Part shown: piece by piece, positions 36,366 to 46,500 of the stretch
Position numbering within the stretch: the stretch's first letter is position 1
How the letters are laid out: every line of letters starts with the position of its first letter
Assembly: GCA_030015575.1 (NCBI GenBank)
Contig: CM057340.1
Span: forward strand, 752,191,632-752,255,631
Direction: 5' to 3'
From: Agapanthus africanus
Lineage: Eukaryota > Streptophyta > Magnoliopsida > Asparagales > Amaryllidaceae
Length of the DNA stretch: 64,000 nucleotides
Notes under the pieces: model-generated
Database searches by the model: none
Seen by the model: the letters and a program-made list of their open reading frames with translations, nothing else
What the model was told of the DNA's origin: nothing
Translations under genes and position numbers: made by a program

Positions 36366-37953
36366 GTAAGCCTCACTCCTTATCTCTTCTTCTTCCTCCT
36401 CTTCTTTCTTTTTCTTTTTCTTCATTTCTTGAATTTTGTATTTTCATAGTTTGCCGGAGCCGTGCTTGACGCCGACGATCCAGACGACACAGAGAAAGTA
36501 CCTTACCTGCGTGATCACCCTCGTGCGTTACTTGGACCCGTCCCGTGTGCCGTGCGTGCGTTGCGATGTTTTTCCGACGTCGGATGTGCCGTACATATCC
36601 GTTTCGTGATCCGTCTAGGCAAGTTAATCTTGCTACATTCTATACTACTATATTCTATATTTATTTGCATTATAATACTTCATAATGATTAGTTTTGCAA
36701 TCCACATTATCAATTTTCAGTTTTAACGATTTATTCGACATCCGCATACATCCGTATATATCATTTCAGATCTAGGGCATGAAAACTTATCTTGTTACAT
36801 ACTATACTACCATATACTGCATCCAATTGAATATAACATTACATATTGTTTAAATTGTACATCCCGTATTTACCAGTTTTCATTTCACGGTTAAATGATA
36901 TCCGTATGCATCAATATCATGATTTACACATCTAGTCGCATACTAAATCATTTTGCTACATGCTAGGTATAGTATTATGCATCCATATGAATAAAATGTT
37001 ACCCGTTTATCAAAATATAGATCCATATTAAAGTTTTACAGTTTTGGATACCCATCTGCATCCATATCATCTAGTATACATATAGTTACATCTACAGATC
37101 ACATTAATACATAATACTGTTATATTAACACCCCATGTTTAAAAAAAGTGCATCCTAATTAGTATTGGAACTATAAATGTAACCCTAATTGATAATTGTG
37201 CATCCATATCATTGATTTTATATCTATTTGCATACCATGTCACATTATTTCATTTTATTGTTATATTAGTACTCCATACTTGATTTTGTGCGCCCATACT
37301 TACTACAGTTGATTGTGAGTATCCACTTGATACATGTGCACTACCTGACATGACCTGATATACTACTGCTTGACTTGATACCTGATCTTGTTACTAATAC
37401 CGACAATCTTGACCCGTTGTCCCTACGGACATATCCTGTTGTCTATTTAGACAAACATGTACCTGCTTGATCCTGTGTTGGAATTAGCTCTAGATTATTC
37501 AATACCTGATTTGAACACATAACTTGGGGGTATGGGAAAATCAAGAATGTAGCTGAACGTAACTCAAAGGGCTATTACATCATGTTACCGTGGTCCCGTG
37601 GGGTATGAACGGGACATAGACTTACAGTCTATCATATCTTGTTACCGTGGTCCCGTGGGGAATGAACGGGGCATAGACCGATGGGTTACGATGAAGATTA
37701 CATTAATTGATTTCGAATAACTTTAGAGTAGATAACCCTATAGCACAGTTTAGACAACTCACTGCACTTTACCTGTTTATATCCTGTTCACTGATCTATA
37801 TTCATATTACTGTTTACTTATTACTGATGACTTGTTACTGTTCATACTTCATGCCTGCATATTTCATTACATCCTGCTTGCTTAGAATTATTGATATTAT
37901 GACGCACTGACGTCTGGGTTTTGCATGGCCCAGATCCCTTATCTTTATCGCAG
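36366..37953 (+). other. Possible intron inside the solo LTR
   Basis: A donor-like site, CCAGTAAGCC, follows the C-rich leader; an acceptor-like site, CTTATCTTTATCGCAG, lies near the LTR end. The sequence between is A/T-rich while the flanks are not, as in plant introns. Donor-like and acceptor-like sites stand in the same relative places in the other Tekay LTRs. Confidence 0.45.
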
Positions 37954-38369
37954 GCTGTCCAGGAGTATTTTGATCAACAGGCCGAGCAGTGAGGACCTGT
38001 TATTAGTTTAGTTTAGTTTTCCTTTCAGTATTTTCATTCCTGTTGTGAGCCCGTATTTTGGGACGTACATTCCAGATTATTATTGTATTGGATCTTTTGC
38101 TTCCGCATTATTTTATTTCTTGACTCGTTATTCTGGCTCATGGACATGTATTAGATAGTTGTTTTATTTCTCTACTGTTCTTGATATCTCTAGACAGCCA
38201 TAATTTGATTGTAGAGGGATCTTTCCTAACCACAGGCAGTATGGTTGGCTCTGTCACGTGCCGATCTTAGCGCATTCTAGGAAGCGGGGCGTGACAACTA
38301 GCGCTAAGAGCACTGCACTTTAAGCAGCGCACCACGTGCAAAGCACGTGAGCGCTAACGATAGAACAAA

Positions 38370-38660
38370 ATGTTCTCGGCCCTTGAATCAAAGATCCAAC
38401 GAACATGATTAAAAATCATCAATCGAACAGAATAAAATTCTGATAAGGAAACATTCCTCAGAATCTTTCCAAACAGGAAAGATTGTGCTCTGAAAATCAG
38501 AGCACCGTTGGATCAATGATCCAATGGTGATTAAAAATCACCAAAATACAAAATAAATTCTGTATGGGGAAAAGATTTTCCAATCTTGTTAAAAACAAGA
38601 AGATTGCCTTCTGTGAAACAGAAGCCCTAGGATCAAAGATCCAACGGTGGGAAATATTCT
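38370..38660 (+). repeat. Train of short hairpins, 5' LTR
   Basis: Successive words are each followed, after about three A-rich bases, by their reverse complement: AATCTTTCC/GGAAAGATT (38462-38484), GTGCTCTGA/TCAGAGCAC (38485-38505), TTGGATC/GATCCAA, GGTGATT/AATCACC (38526-38542), CTTGTT/AACAAG, CTTCTG/CAGAAG, GGATC/GATCC. The same train is at 42440-42720. Confidence 0.9.
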
Positions 38661-38712
38661 CAAATCAATTAGAAAAAAGATCTCTGCGACGATTTAAAAA
38701 ATCAGCCTCTAC

Positions 38713-38720
38713 TATATAAA
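38713..38720 (+). promoter_or_regulatory. TATA box of the Tat/Ogre-like 5' LTR
   Basis: CTACTATATAAAGGACCCAA, followed by GTCTCACAGAGAGGAACC. It is conserved in the 3' LTR near 42780. Confidence 0.75.
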
Positions 38721-39194
38721 GGACCCAAGACTTCAAGTCTCACAGAGAGGAACCCTCCACAAACTTTGAGAAAGTTCAGAGAGAAGAGCAAGCTCTTGAC
38801 AGAAGAAGAATTTCTTCGAGGTAAAATAAAGAGATCAAAGTATCTCATCAGAATAAGAACCTAGTTCTTATGCTAGATCATAGATCTATAAGAAAAATGT
38901 CTTTCGCAATGAGATCATAACATCTCATTATAAAAAGAGGGGAGAATAATTTAATTCTCTTAAGATCACAGATCCATAAAGGCAAAGCCTTTCACTAAAA
39001 ACATAAGAGATTGAAATATCTCTTATAAAAACTTTGTTCTTAGATCCATAAGACAAAGTCTCTTATAATAAAGAATTTAATTCTCAGAGAGCAGAGTTGC
39101 CTAAAAAGAGCCCTAGCGCTCTAATTAAACGAAGCGCTCCAGCGCTCTAAATCTAGTGCACAGCGCTGCAGAGCCTTAGCGCTCTAAATTTAAG

Positions 39195-39645
39195 GAAGCG
39201 CCCTGTGCTCATTGACTGGCGCTCAGTACCAAGCGCGCCACATGCTCTTCACATGTGCGCTACTTAATAGAAGCGCCCTGCGCTCATTGACTGGCGCTCA
39301 GCGCCAAGCGCGCCACGTGCTCCTCACGTGTGCGCTACTTAACAGAAGCGCTCTATGCTCATTGACTGGCGCTCAGCGCCAAGCGCGCCACGTGCTCCTC
39401 ACGTGTGCGCTACTTAACAGAAGCGCTCTATGCTCATTGACTGGCGCTCAGCGCCAAGCGCGCCACGTGCTCCTTACGTGTGCGCTACTTAATAGAAGCG
39501 CTCTGCGCTCATGGATTAGTGCTCAGCGCCAAGCGCGCCACGTGCTTCTCACGTGTGCGTTACTTAACAGAAGCGCTCTGCACTTATTGACTGGCGCTCA
39601 GCGCCAAGCGTGCCATATGCTCCTCACGTGTGCGCTGAGAGAACA
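39195..39645 (+). repeat. 75-bp tandem array, about 6 copies (5' LTR)
   Basis: Units contain GGCGCTCAGCGCC, AGCGCGCCACGTG, CTCCTCACGTG and GCGCTACTTAACAGAAGCGC. The 75-base period leaves one frame open as a 25-residue protein repeat (TGAQRQARHVLLTCALLNRS) without an ATG at its start. I treat this as non-coding. The 3' LTR has about 3.5 copies at 43290-43560. Confidence 0.9.
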
Positions 39646-39989
39646 TAAATTGTTCTTTAAATGATGAAGCCCAGAGCCATAATGAGTGCTCGGCATTCAA
39701 TAAAAAATAAAAAGTTATCAGGACCAATGCTCAGCAATGTTAAATGAAAAAGGACCGAGCCTAATTAAATGTCCAACATTTTAACTGAATGGGCTGAACC
39801 TAACTTGGCTACAGATCCCTGATTCAGATTAATTGAGCCTATATGCTCACAAATCTTTGATCTTAGTCCCAAATTGGACTACAGATCTCCCAACCAATAT
39901 TGGTTCAAGAGTACATCTCTTCGCTCCTCTGATAATTGTCGTTGTAATCCTTCAACGTCTTCAGAGAGGTGACAGGTCCCGACAACCAA

Positions 39990-40215
39990 ATATTTCACGG
40001 ACTGTGGGGTCCTTAAACTCATGGACTATAATGTCCTTAAACTTTACAGATTATGATGTCTCTAAACTACCATAGACTGTGGGGTCCTTAAACTCATAGA
40101 CTGTGATGTCTTTAAACTTTACTGACTATGACGTCTTTAAACTATGGACTATGATGTCCTTAAACTCCATGGACTATGATGTCCTTAAATTTTTAGACCG
40201 CAAAGTCTCTAAACT
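39990..40215 (+). repeat. About 26-bp tandem array (5' LTR)
   Basis: Repeats of GGACTATGATGTCCTTAAAC with variants. GGACTATGATGTCC itself is an inverted repeat (GGAC-GTCC). Also at about 43930-44037. Confidence 0.85.
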
Positions 40216-40261
40216 AAAACAATAGAGCCCAAATGCTCTTTTGTTGGATCTAAATGATCTT

Positions 40262-40380
40262 GTTAAGTAGATCTTAGTCTAAAATTAAACTAACGTATTC
40301 TTAACAAATTTTTAAGTTGATCTTAGTCTAAAAATTATACTAACGTATTCTTAACAAACGTTTACGTTGATCTTAGTCTC
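40262..40380 (+). repeat. Tandem duplication of about 50 bp
   Basis: TTGATCTTAGTCTAAAA to ACGTATTCTTAACAAA occurs twice in direct succession, with a partial third start. Confidence 0.8.
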
Positions 40381-40823
40381 AAATGAGATTAACGATCCTT
40401 AAACCCAACCCAAACCCAAATCTAAGAAAATACGGATTTGGACTAATCCACGCCCTACGGGCGACAACATAAATTAGTCTCCGTATACAATCCATGGGCA
40501 ACAAAAAATAAAACAAACACACACGACACGAAGTGACCATCTGGAGAAGGAGAAAGTTGTTACCACGATGCGGTAGCGTAATTAACTGCAGGGGCTTGCG
40601 CCTGCAGGGAAGAGCCTCCCCACAATCGAAAACCCCTCAAATGAGGAGGAATCTGACGAATTCTGCTACAACGGCCGCATCTGTCTAAAACTCTGATATA
40701 CGGTGCCATAAATCAACTTGGCATCTTCGGAGAGGTGGATGGATAAAACCAAATAGCATCTGCTCCCAAATTCAGGCCTGATGTCCCAACGTCCCGGTCC
40801 CGGTTTTCGGCGGAGAACAGATT

Positions 40824-40841
40824 CTGACACGCCCGGTGGGA
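40824..40841 (+). other. Primer binding site region
   Basis: TGACACGCCCGGTGGGAC follows the LTR end AGAACA after four bases. This is the sequence type at the primer site of Tat/Ogre elements, where tRNA-Arg is the usual primer; I have not verified the tRNA. Confidence 0.6.
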
Positions 40842-40994
40842 CCAATGTTTCGGGCCTCTCAGACTATTCTAGTATGCTTCCTCTCACGGTCACAAGCCTC
40901 AGGGTCCTCACTGATGTCCTCCGCCCTTCGATAGGCAGCGATTATCGTTGCCTGTTGAAAAGTTTGATGCAGAATATCAACAAGATTGTCTCAC

Positions 40995-41292
40995 CTTTTC
41001 TTTGAGATTAGGCCCATCAGATACACTGAGTGTACCTTATCTTCGGCGTCATCCAATGCTTTAAGCGGCATGCCGTCATAGAATAAAGGAAGTGCTTCCC
41101 ATATCGCTCTCACAATGAGCTTCAAAAGAGCAGAACGACGAGGAAGCAGTCGACCATTGTATTCATTAAAGAGACACATGATTTCGGCGCACTGAGCATT
41201 TGTAAACTCCTGGTTCTGGCAGTGGCCTAGTGCGCGAATGTCTCCATAAGAAATAATCTCGTCAAGATCATACAGATGAGCGGCCATAACGT
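40995..41292 (-). pseudogene. Antisense exon of a Tat-type extra gene
   Basis: On the - strand TTTTCATTTTCAG precedes ACGTTATGG; the ATG opens a 98-codon frame (MAAHLYDLDEIISYGDIRAL and on) that runs into AAAAG followed by GTGAGA, a strong donor. So it reads as a first coding exon with both splice sites, after an untranslated exon beginning at the TATA box near 42035. Further exons are absent: the primer site of the element follows at once. I do not recognise the protein. Tat-lineage elements are known to carry antisense extra ORFs. Confidence 0.55.
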
Positions 41293-42030
41293 CTGAAAAT
41301 GAAAATCAGTGAGAGTTTAGTGGGCAGACTGATTAAGAAAAAGCTTATTGAAACAGACATGGGGATTTAAACAACTCTTGATATCCTCACGGAGAAAATA
41401 AGTTCTGATTAAGAGACCAAACAAATTCAAATTTGTGCAAATAAAGGAGAAATCCTAAAAAAAAAAGATTCTCATTTAATGAGAGACAACTCGGGTCAAG
41501 GAGTTAAACTCCTCGAGAGCAACGCTCTGCAGACAGGAGTGACACCTGTCAAAATCAATAAAATTTCCCAAAAATTCTGAAGAGCCATGCTCTGTAAAGA
41601 TGATGGAATAACCCATCAGAAAACTTAAAGCAAAACTTTTAATGAATTAAAAATTCTGAGATCTTCAAGATCTATGAACAAACACTAAGAGTTCTTCATA
41701 AAAGATTAACAAATCTACATAATTTGAAAGAGCAAAGCTCTCTTAATAGGTTAAGAAACCCTAAGAAAGACCTCTTTAGATCTATGGAGAGCAAAGCTCT
41801 ATTGAGAAACCCTAAAAATCTATATAATTTGAAAAGAGCAGGGCTCTGTTAATGGGTGAAACCCTAAATTATTAACTAATCCTTTCAAAGATTTAATCTT
41901 TACCTAAATTTTTGACAGAGTTCTGTCCCTAAGAAAGTTCTTGAGACAAAGAGCTATGCTCTGAAGGAGAATTAATTCTCAGAAAACAAGAAAGAAGATG
42001 AACAGAGATCATCTCAAGGGCCAAAGGCCC
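41293..42030 (-). other. Presumed intron and leader of the antisense gene
   Basis: No long ORF. Full of short inverted words, such as AGAGCAACGCTCT and AGAGCAAAGCTCT, like the LTR. The transcript from the - strand TATA box would cross it before reaching the exon at 41292. Confidence 0.45.
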
Positions 42031-42040
42031 TATTTATAGG
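42031..42040 (-). promoter_or_regulatory. Antisense TATA box next to the PPT
   Basis: CCTATAAATAGGGCC on the - strand, 90 bases from the PPT and facing into the element. Confidence 0.65.
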
Positions 42041-42128
42041 CACTGAGAGCCGTTTCAACTTCTGAGTTAATCCAATGACATAGATGCTGCCACCGCTGTA
42101 CTCACGTGTGGGCCACGTGAGCGCAACG

Positions 42129-42138
42129 GTGGGGGCAT
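42129..42138 (+). other. Polypurine tract of the Tat/Ogre-like element
   Basis: GGTGGGGGCA directly before the 3' LTR, matching the tract at 1362-1373 in kind. Confidence 0.75.
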
Positions 42139-44037
42139 TTATTTTCTCAATCAGAGCAAAACTCTGTTCAAATTTTGAATTTTGAAATGAAGCAGCGCCA
42201 GCGCTAAGAGTCAAAGACTCTGAAACAGCGCTCACGTGCAAAGCACATGAGCGCTAGCGCTAAGAGCGATGCACTCTAAGCAGCGCACCACGTGCAAAGC
42301 ACGTGAGCGCTAGCGTTAAGAGCGCTGCACTCTAAGCAGCGCACCACGTGCAAAACACGTGAGCGCTAGCGCTAAGAGCGCTGCACTCTAAGCAGCGCAC
42401 CACGTGCAAAGCACGTGAGTGCTAGCGATAGAACAAAATGTTCTCGGACCTTGGATCAAAGATCCAACGAACATGATTAAAAATCATCAATTGACCAGAA
42501 TAAAATTCTGTTAAGGAAACATTCCTCAGAATCTTTCCAGACAGGAAAGATTATGCTCTGAAAATCAGAGCACCGTTGGATCAATGATCCAATGGTGATT
42601 AAAAATCACCAAAATACAGAATAAATTCTGTATGGGAAAAGATTTCCCAATCTTGTAAAAAATAAGAAGATTGCCTTCTATAAAACAGAAGCTCTAGGAT
42701 CAAAAATTCAACGGTGGGGAAATCCCCAAATCAATTAGAGAAAAGATCTCTTCAACCGATTTAACAAATCAGCCTCTACTATATAAAGGACCTAAGACTT
42801 CAAGTCTCATAGAGAGGAACCCCCCATAAACTTTGAGAAAGTTCAGAGAGAAGAGCAAGCTCTTAGCAAAAGAAGAATTTCTTCAAGCTAAAATAAAGAG
42901 ATCAAAGCATCTCATCAGAGAAAGAACTTAGTTCTTATGCTAGATCATAGATCTATAAAGAAAATGTCTTTCACAAAGAGATCATAACATCTCATTATAA
43001 AACCGGGGGGGCATAATTCAATTCTCTTAGGATCACAGATCCATAAAGGCAAAGCCCTTCATAAAAAACATAAGAGATTGAAACATCTCCTATAAAATAA
43101 GAACTTTGTTCTTAGATCCATGAAATAAAGCTTCGTATAAGAGAAAATTTAATTCTCAGAGCACAAAGCTGCCTAAAAAGTGCCTTAGCATTCCAATTAA
43201 AAGGAGCGCCTCAGCGCTCCAAATCTAGCGCACAGCGCTGCAGAGCCTTAGCGCTCCAAGTTTAAAGGAGCACCTCAGCGCTCCAACTCTGGCGCACAGT
43301 GCCAAGCGTGCCACGTGCTTCTCACGTGTCTGCTATTTCACAGAAGTGCTCTTGGCTCATTGACTGACGCTCAGCACCAAGCGCGCCACGTGACCCTCAC
43401 GTGTGCGCTACTTAACAGAAGCGCGCCACGCTCATTGACTGGTGCTCAGCACCAAGCACGCCACGTGCTCCTCACGTGTGCGCTACTTAACAGAAGCGCC
43501 CTGCGCTCATTGACCGGCGCACAGCGCCAAGCACACCACGTGCTCCTCACGTGTGCGATGAGAGAACATAAATTGCTCTTTAAATGATAAAGCCCAGAGC
43601 CATAATAAGTGCTCAGCACTCAATAAAAGACAAAAACATTTGTCAGAACCCAAAGCAATGCTCAGCATTGTTAAATGAAAAAGGACTGAGCCTAATTAAA
43701 TGTCCAACATTTTAACTGAATGGGCCGAGCCCAAGTTGGCCACAGATCCCTAATTCAGATTAATTGAGCCCATATGCTCATAACTCTTTGATCTTAGTCC
43801 CAAATTGGATTACGGATTTCCCAACCAATATTGGTTCAAGGGTATATCTCTTCACTCCTCTGATATGTGTCGTTGTAATCCTTGAATGTCTTCATAGAGG
43901 TGACAGGTCCCGACAACCAGACATTCCACGGACTGTGGGGTCCTTAAACTCATGGACTATGATGTCCTTAAACTTTATGGACTGTGGGGTCCTTAAACTC
44001 ATAGACTATGATGTCTTTAAACTTTACAGACTATGAT
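42139..44037 (+). mobile_element. 3' LTR of the Tat/Ogre-like element (truncated)
   Basis: Matches the 5' LTR from its start (CTCAATCAGAGCAAA) through the 56-bp array (42225-42425), hairpin train (42440-42720), TATA (about 42780), 75-bp array (43290-43560) and 26-bp array (43930-44037), then stops where an Athila LTR begins. Confidence 0.85.
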
Positions 44038-44041
44038 TTCT

Positions 44042-45446
44042 TGATTGATAGATTTTGCGTATGCGTTTTAAAAATTTAAGAATACCGCAATCAAGACGGT
44101 GTCGCTTGGTAGCTAGCCGGTTGAGTACGGGTCGGTCCACAGGGAAAATGTGTATTTGTCTTTAAGTTCTAACGAGTTAAGTCCTATTTTTGGTAGGTTT
44201 TGTTTTAAAATCTAAGATTGAAATTAATTTGATTTAAAGTTTTGCTAGGGTTAGGATTAGGTTAATTTGGAAAAAGGATTCTACTCACTGCTTTCTTTAC
44301 CCTTGTTAAGAAAATAGTGTTAGGGTAATAGTCAACAAAAGATATTAGCACGACTAGGAAGACACTTCGTTTCTTCCTTTTGGTCCTTATCCGTCCTTTC
44401 TTAACTCTTAACCCTAACCTCTATTTAAATCAACCATAATCGGTCTAATTAGGGAATCACCGCTATCTTGTAGGATAGGGTGTCGTAATGAGCGGTGTGT
44501 GGTTAATTTAAATAGTGTCCTTATTATAAAAATTATATGGGCAAAGAAAGGAGTGAGAGAGATTTTCTTCTCTCAAACCTTCCCTATCCTAACCCTAACA
44601 AGTGAGAAATTACTCACCCATTAGGAAAGTTACGATAAAATTCATTTTTATAATTTTATTTTAATGACCTAATTTGCTGATAATAAAAGACAGATAATAA
44701 AATTGCAGAAATTAAATTCAGATAAAAAAATGCAAGATAGAAAAAGAAAACAAACCTTAATTTATTGATGACCTCTTCAACGAGTACAAAGAAATAAAAT
44801 TTTAATCTAGAAAATAAAGAAGGCATGCCTAATTAGGCTTCTGGCTTTCTTATTTATAGATAGGAGAAACCCTAGGTTTTACATCTGATCCATATCTGAA
44901 TTTACAAAACTACCCTAAGAAAGCCGGGTCAAAGCATTGACACCCATCGACACGTGCACCGACACGTGCACTGCACGGCCGCTGTTCCGCGGCAGAAAGC
45001 TATGTTTGTCCGTGGATCCGCAGCCAATTTGTGGGATCTTGAGTTCAAATTCTCAGGGCTGCTTCATGTTGCTTTTTCCTTCTATTTTCTTTACTTGGTT
45101 CCTCAGAATTTTTTCTACTTTCTTCCAGATTTCCAACAGTGCAGATGATGTGGACTTTTTATCATGAGCTTCGCGTTGAAGTCTTGAATCTTGTACGGCC
45201 TTTGTGTTTTGTTCATTGAATTGTCTCCTGATCTTCTTTTGTTCCTTGAACTGGTAGGCGGCATTATATGGGTTCATCTATTGTTGGTCGTAGTCTCACT
45301 TTTGTAACGTCTTTTCTTGAATTTCACTGTATTGTTCTTAGAACCTGTAACCTGCAATTATTTAGCAGATATGGATCAAAAGCACCTATTTATTTGTAAT
45401 ATGATTAAGAATGGGCGATATAATAATACAAAATTCTGATATGAAC
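44042..45446 (-). mobile_element. 3' LTR of the Athila element
   Basis: On the - strand it starts TGTTCATATCAGAATTTTG, follows the PPT, and ends with ACCGTCTTGATTGCGGTATT and a TATCAATCA end. The left boundary is uncertain by a few bases. The block AATCAAGACGGTGTCG is shared with the LTRs at 11702, 17632 and 56909. The TATA box is at 44851-44858 (- strand TCTATAAATA). Confidence 0.82.
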
Positions 45447-45460
45447 AAATATCCCCAAAC
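45447..45460 (-). other. Polypurine tract of the Athila element
   Basis: The - strand reads AAGTTTGGGGATATT directly before the LTR. Confidence 0.8.
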
Positions 45461-46454
45461 TTATATTTTGCTTGTCCCGAGCAAAGCCAATTTATTCTTG
45501 AAAAATCCTAACCTCACTTTCGCAGGGAATCGCGATTGCACTGAGCTCGTGCAACAAACCGTTAAACCCCTAGGTGTCCCTAGTAGGAGGAGTGTTGTCT
45601 CCTGAGGGTTTTCAGCGGATACTACCCACAAAATCCAATCAATTTGGCCTGTTGACTTTCATTCTTCAATTCGGTATTCTAGCAAGAAATTCTATTATCT
45701 TTAACTTAGAAATCATCAACCCGTATTTTTCATACTCACTTATCATTTAACTTAAGATCGTATATGTTCTGCAAATTTATTAAGTTTTCAGCATCTTTTG
45801 AATTTTCCTTCTTAGGTTCCATCTTAACTTAGGATTTTTTATCATCTCTACTGAAGGTATAAGTCCTATCTTTCATTCCTATCTCTCATCTAAACCCCAA
45901 TCATATATCCCTACGTGTGTGTATGTATCACCCCTACATTTGGAAATTCAATTCTAGCTATCATACTCTTGTCCATCGTCCAAAGTACTTTTAGTTGGTG
46001 AATTTTAGATGAAATTGCTCACACATCCTTCATGCGACTGTTAATACTTCTTGAGGTACTAACGACTGATTACAAAATGTGTTTGCGCATTTAGGCGTAA
46101 TTCCTCGTCTTGTAATACTTAAGGCTTAGCAGTGACTCCCAAACCAGTTGGTTTAAGGCACTAGGTGATAAAGCACCCTCGCTATATGTTTTTTTTATTT
46201 TATGCAGCCTTAAGTAATTACAAAACCAATGTGAAAACGTCATGTTGAACTTAAGTCAAATATGACCAAAATTGAATTTTTCAATTTTTATAATTTTTAA
46301 AAATTTTCAATTTTTTATTTGATTTGATTTTTCCTTTTTTTTAATTTTTCTGTTTTTATATTTTTTATATAGATGCAATGCGGAATTAAATATGCAAAGA
46401 AAGAAAAAATGAATATGTACAAAAAATAAAAATATGCAATGCAATGATAACTAT
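45461..46454 (-). other. Non-coding 3' region of the Athila element
   Basis: Shares blocks with 12121-13214, 19145-20289 and 58675-59850. An A/T-rich stretch lies at 46255-46440. No ORF. Confidence 0.8.
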
Positions 46455-46500
46455 TTACAAACCACCTCTACCCCCAAACTTATCAAAAGCAGTGCCCTCA
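46455..46500 (-). other. Stem-loop plus purine tract after the env-like ORF
   Basis: The TGA of the ORF is directly followed by GCAGTG-AGGG-CACTGC and then AAGTTTGGGGGTAGAGG on the - strand. Confidence 0.75.

Larger units (their letters stand above)
35036..38296 (+). mobile_element. Solo Tekay-type LTR of another subfamily
   Basis: Starts TGTAACACCCTAG and ends GAAGCGGGGCGTGACA, 3261 bases. It is flanked by GCTAG (35031-35035) and ACTAG (38297-38301), a target duplication with one change, and is inserted in the 56-bp array. It has a CT-rich run, a TATA box, a C-rich leader, a donor at 36366 and an acceptor at 37953. Unlike the other Tekay LTRs it lacks the tRNA-like block. No coding content; the leader's open frames are low-complexity. 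Confidence 0.88.
34848..40819 (+). mobile_element. 5' LTR of the Tat/Ogre-like element (interrupted)
   Basis: Starts TGTTTCCCTCAATCAGAGC and ends about CGGAGAACA. Without the solo LTR it is about 2.7 kb. In order: short inverted words, a 56-bp array, a hairpin train at 38370-38660, a TATA box at 38713, further hairpins, a 75-bp array, a 48-bp duplication, a 26-bp array, and a C-rich end. Confidence 0.8.
34848..44037 (+). mobile_element. Short Tat/Ogre-like element without gag-pol
   Basis: 5' LTR 34848-40819 (with a 3.26-kb solo LTR inside), primer site 40824-40841, interior of only about 1.3 kb, PPT 42129-42138, 3' LTR 42139 to about 44037, cut by the neighbouring Athila. The two LTRs match in order through all their arrays. 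The interior has no gag or pol; it keeps one antisense exon with a promoter. The CACGCCCGGTGGGA primer region is of the type seen in Tat/Ogre elements. It must have depended on another element for movement. Confidence 0.8.

Noticed and set aside
39212-39664. A 150-codon repetitive reading frame
   Set aside because: It is the translation of the 75-bp LTR array, has no ATG at its start and consists only of the repeat unit.
34940-43560. CRISPR-like arrays
   Set aside because: The 56-bp and 75-bp units are head-to-tail tandem repeats without unique spacers, inside plant LTRs.
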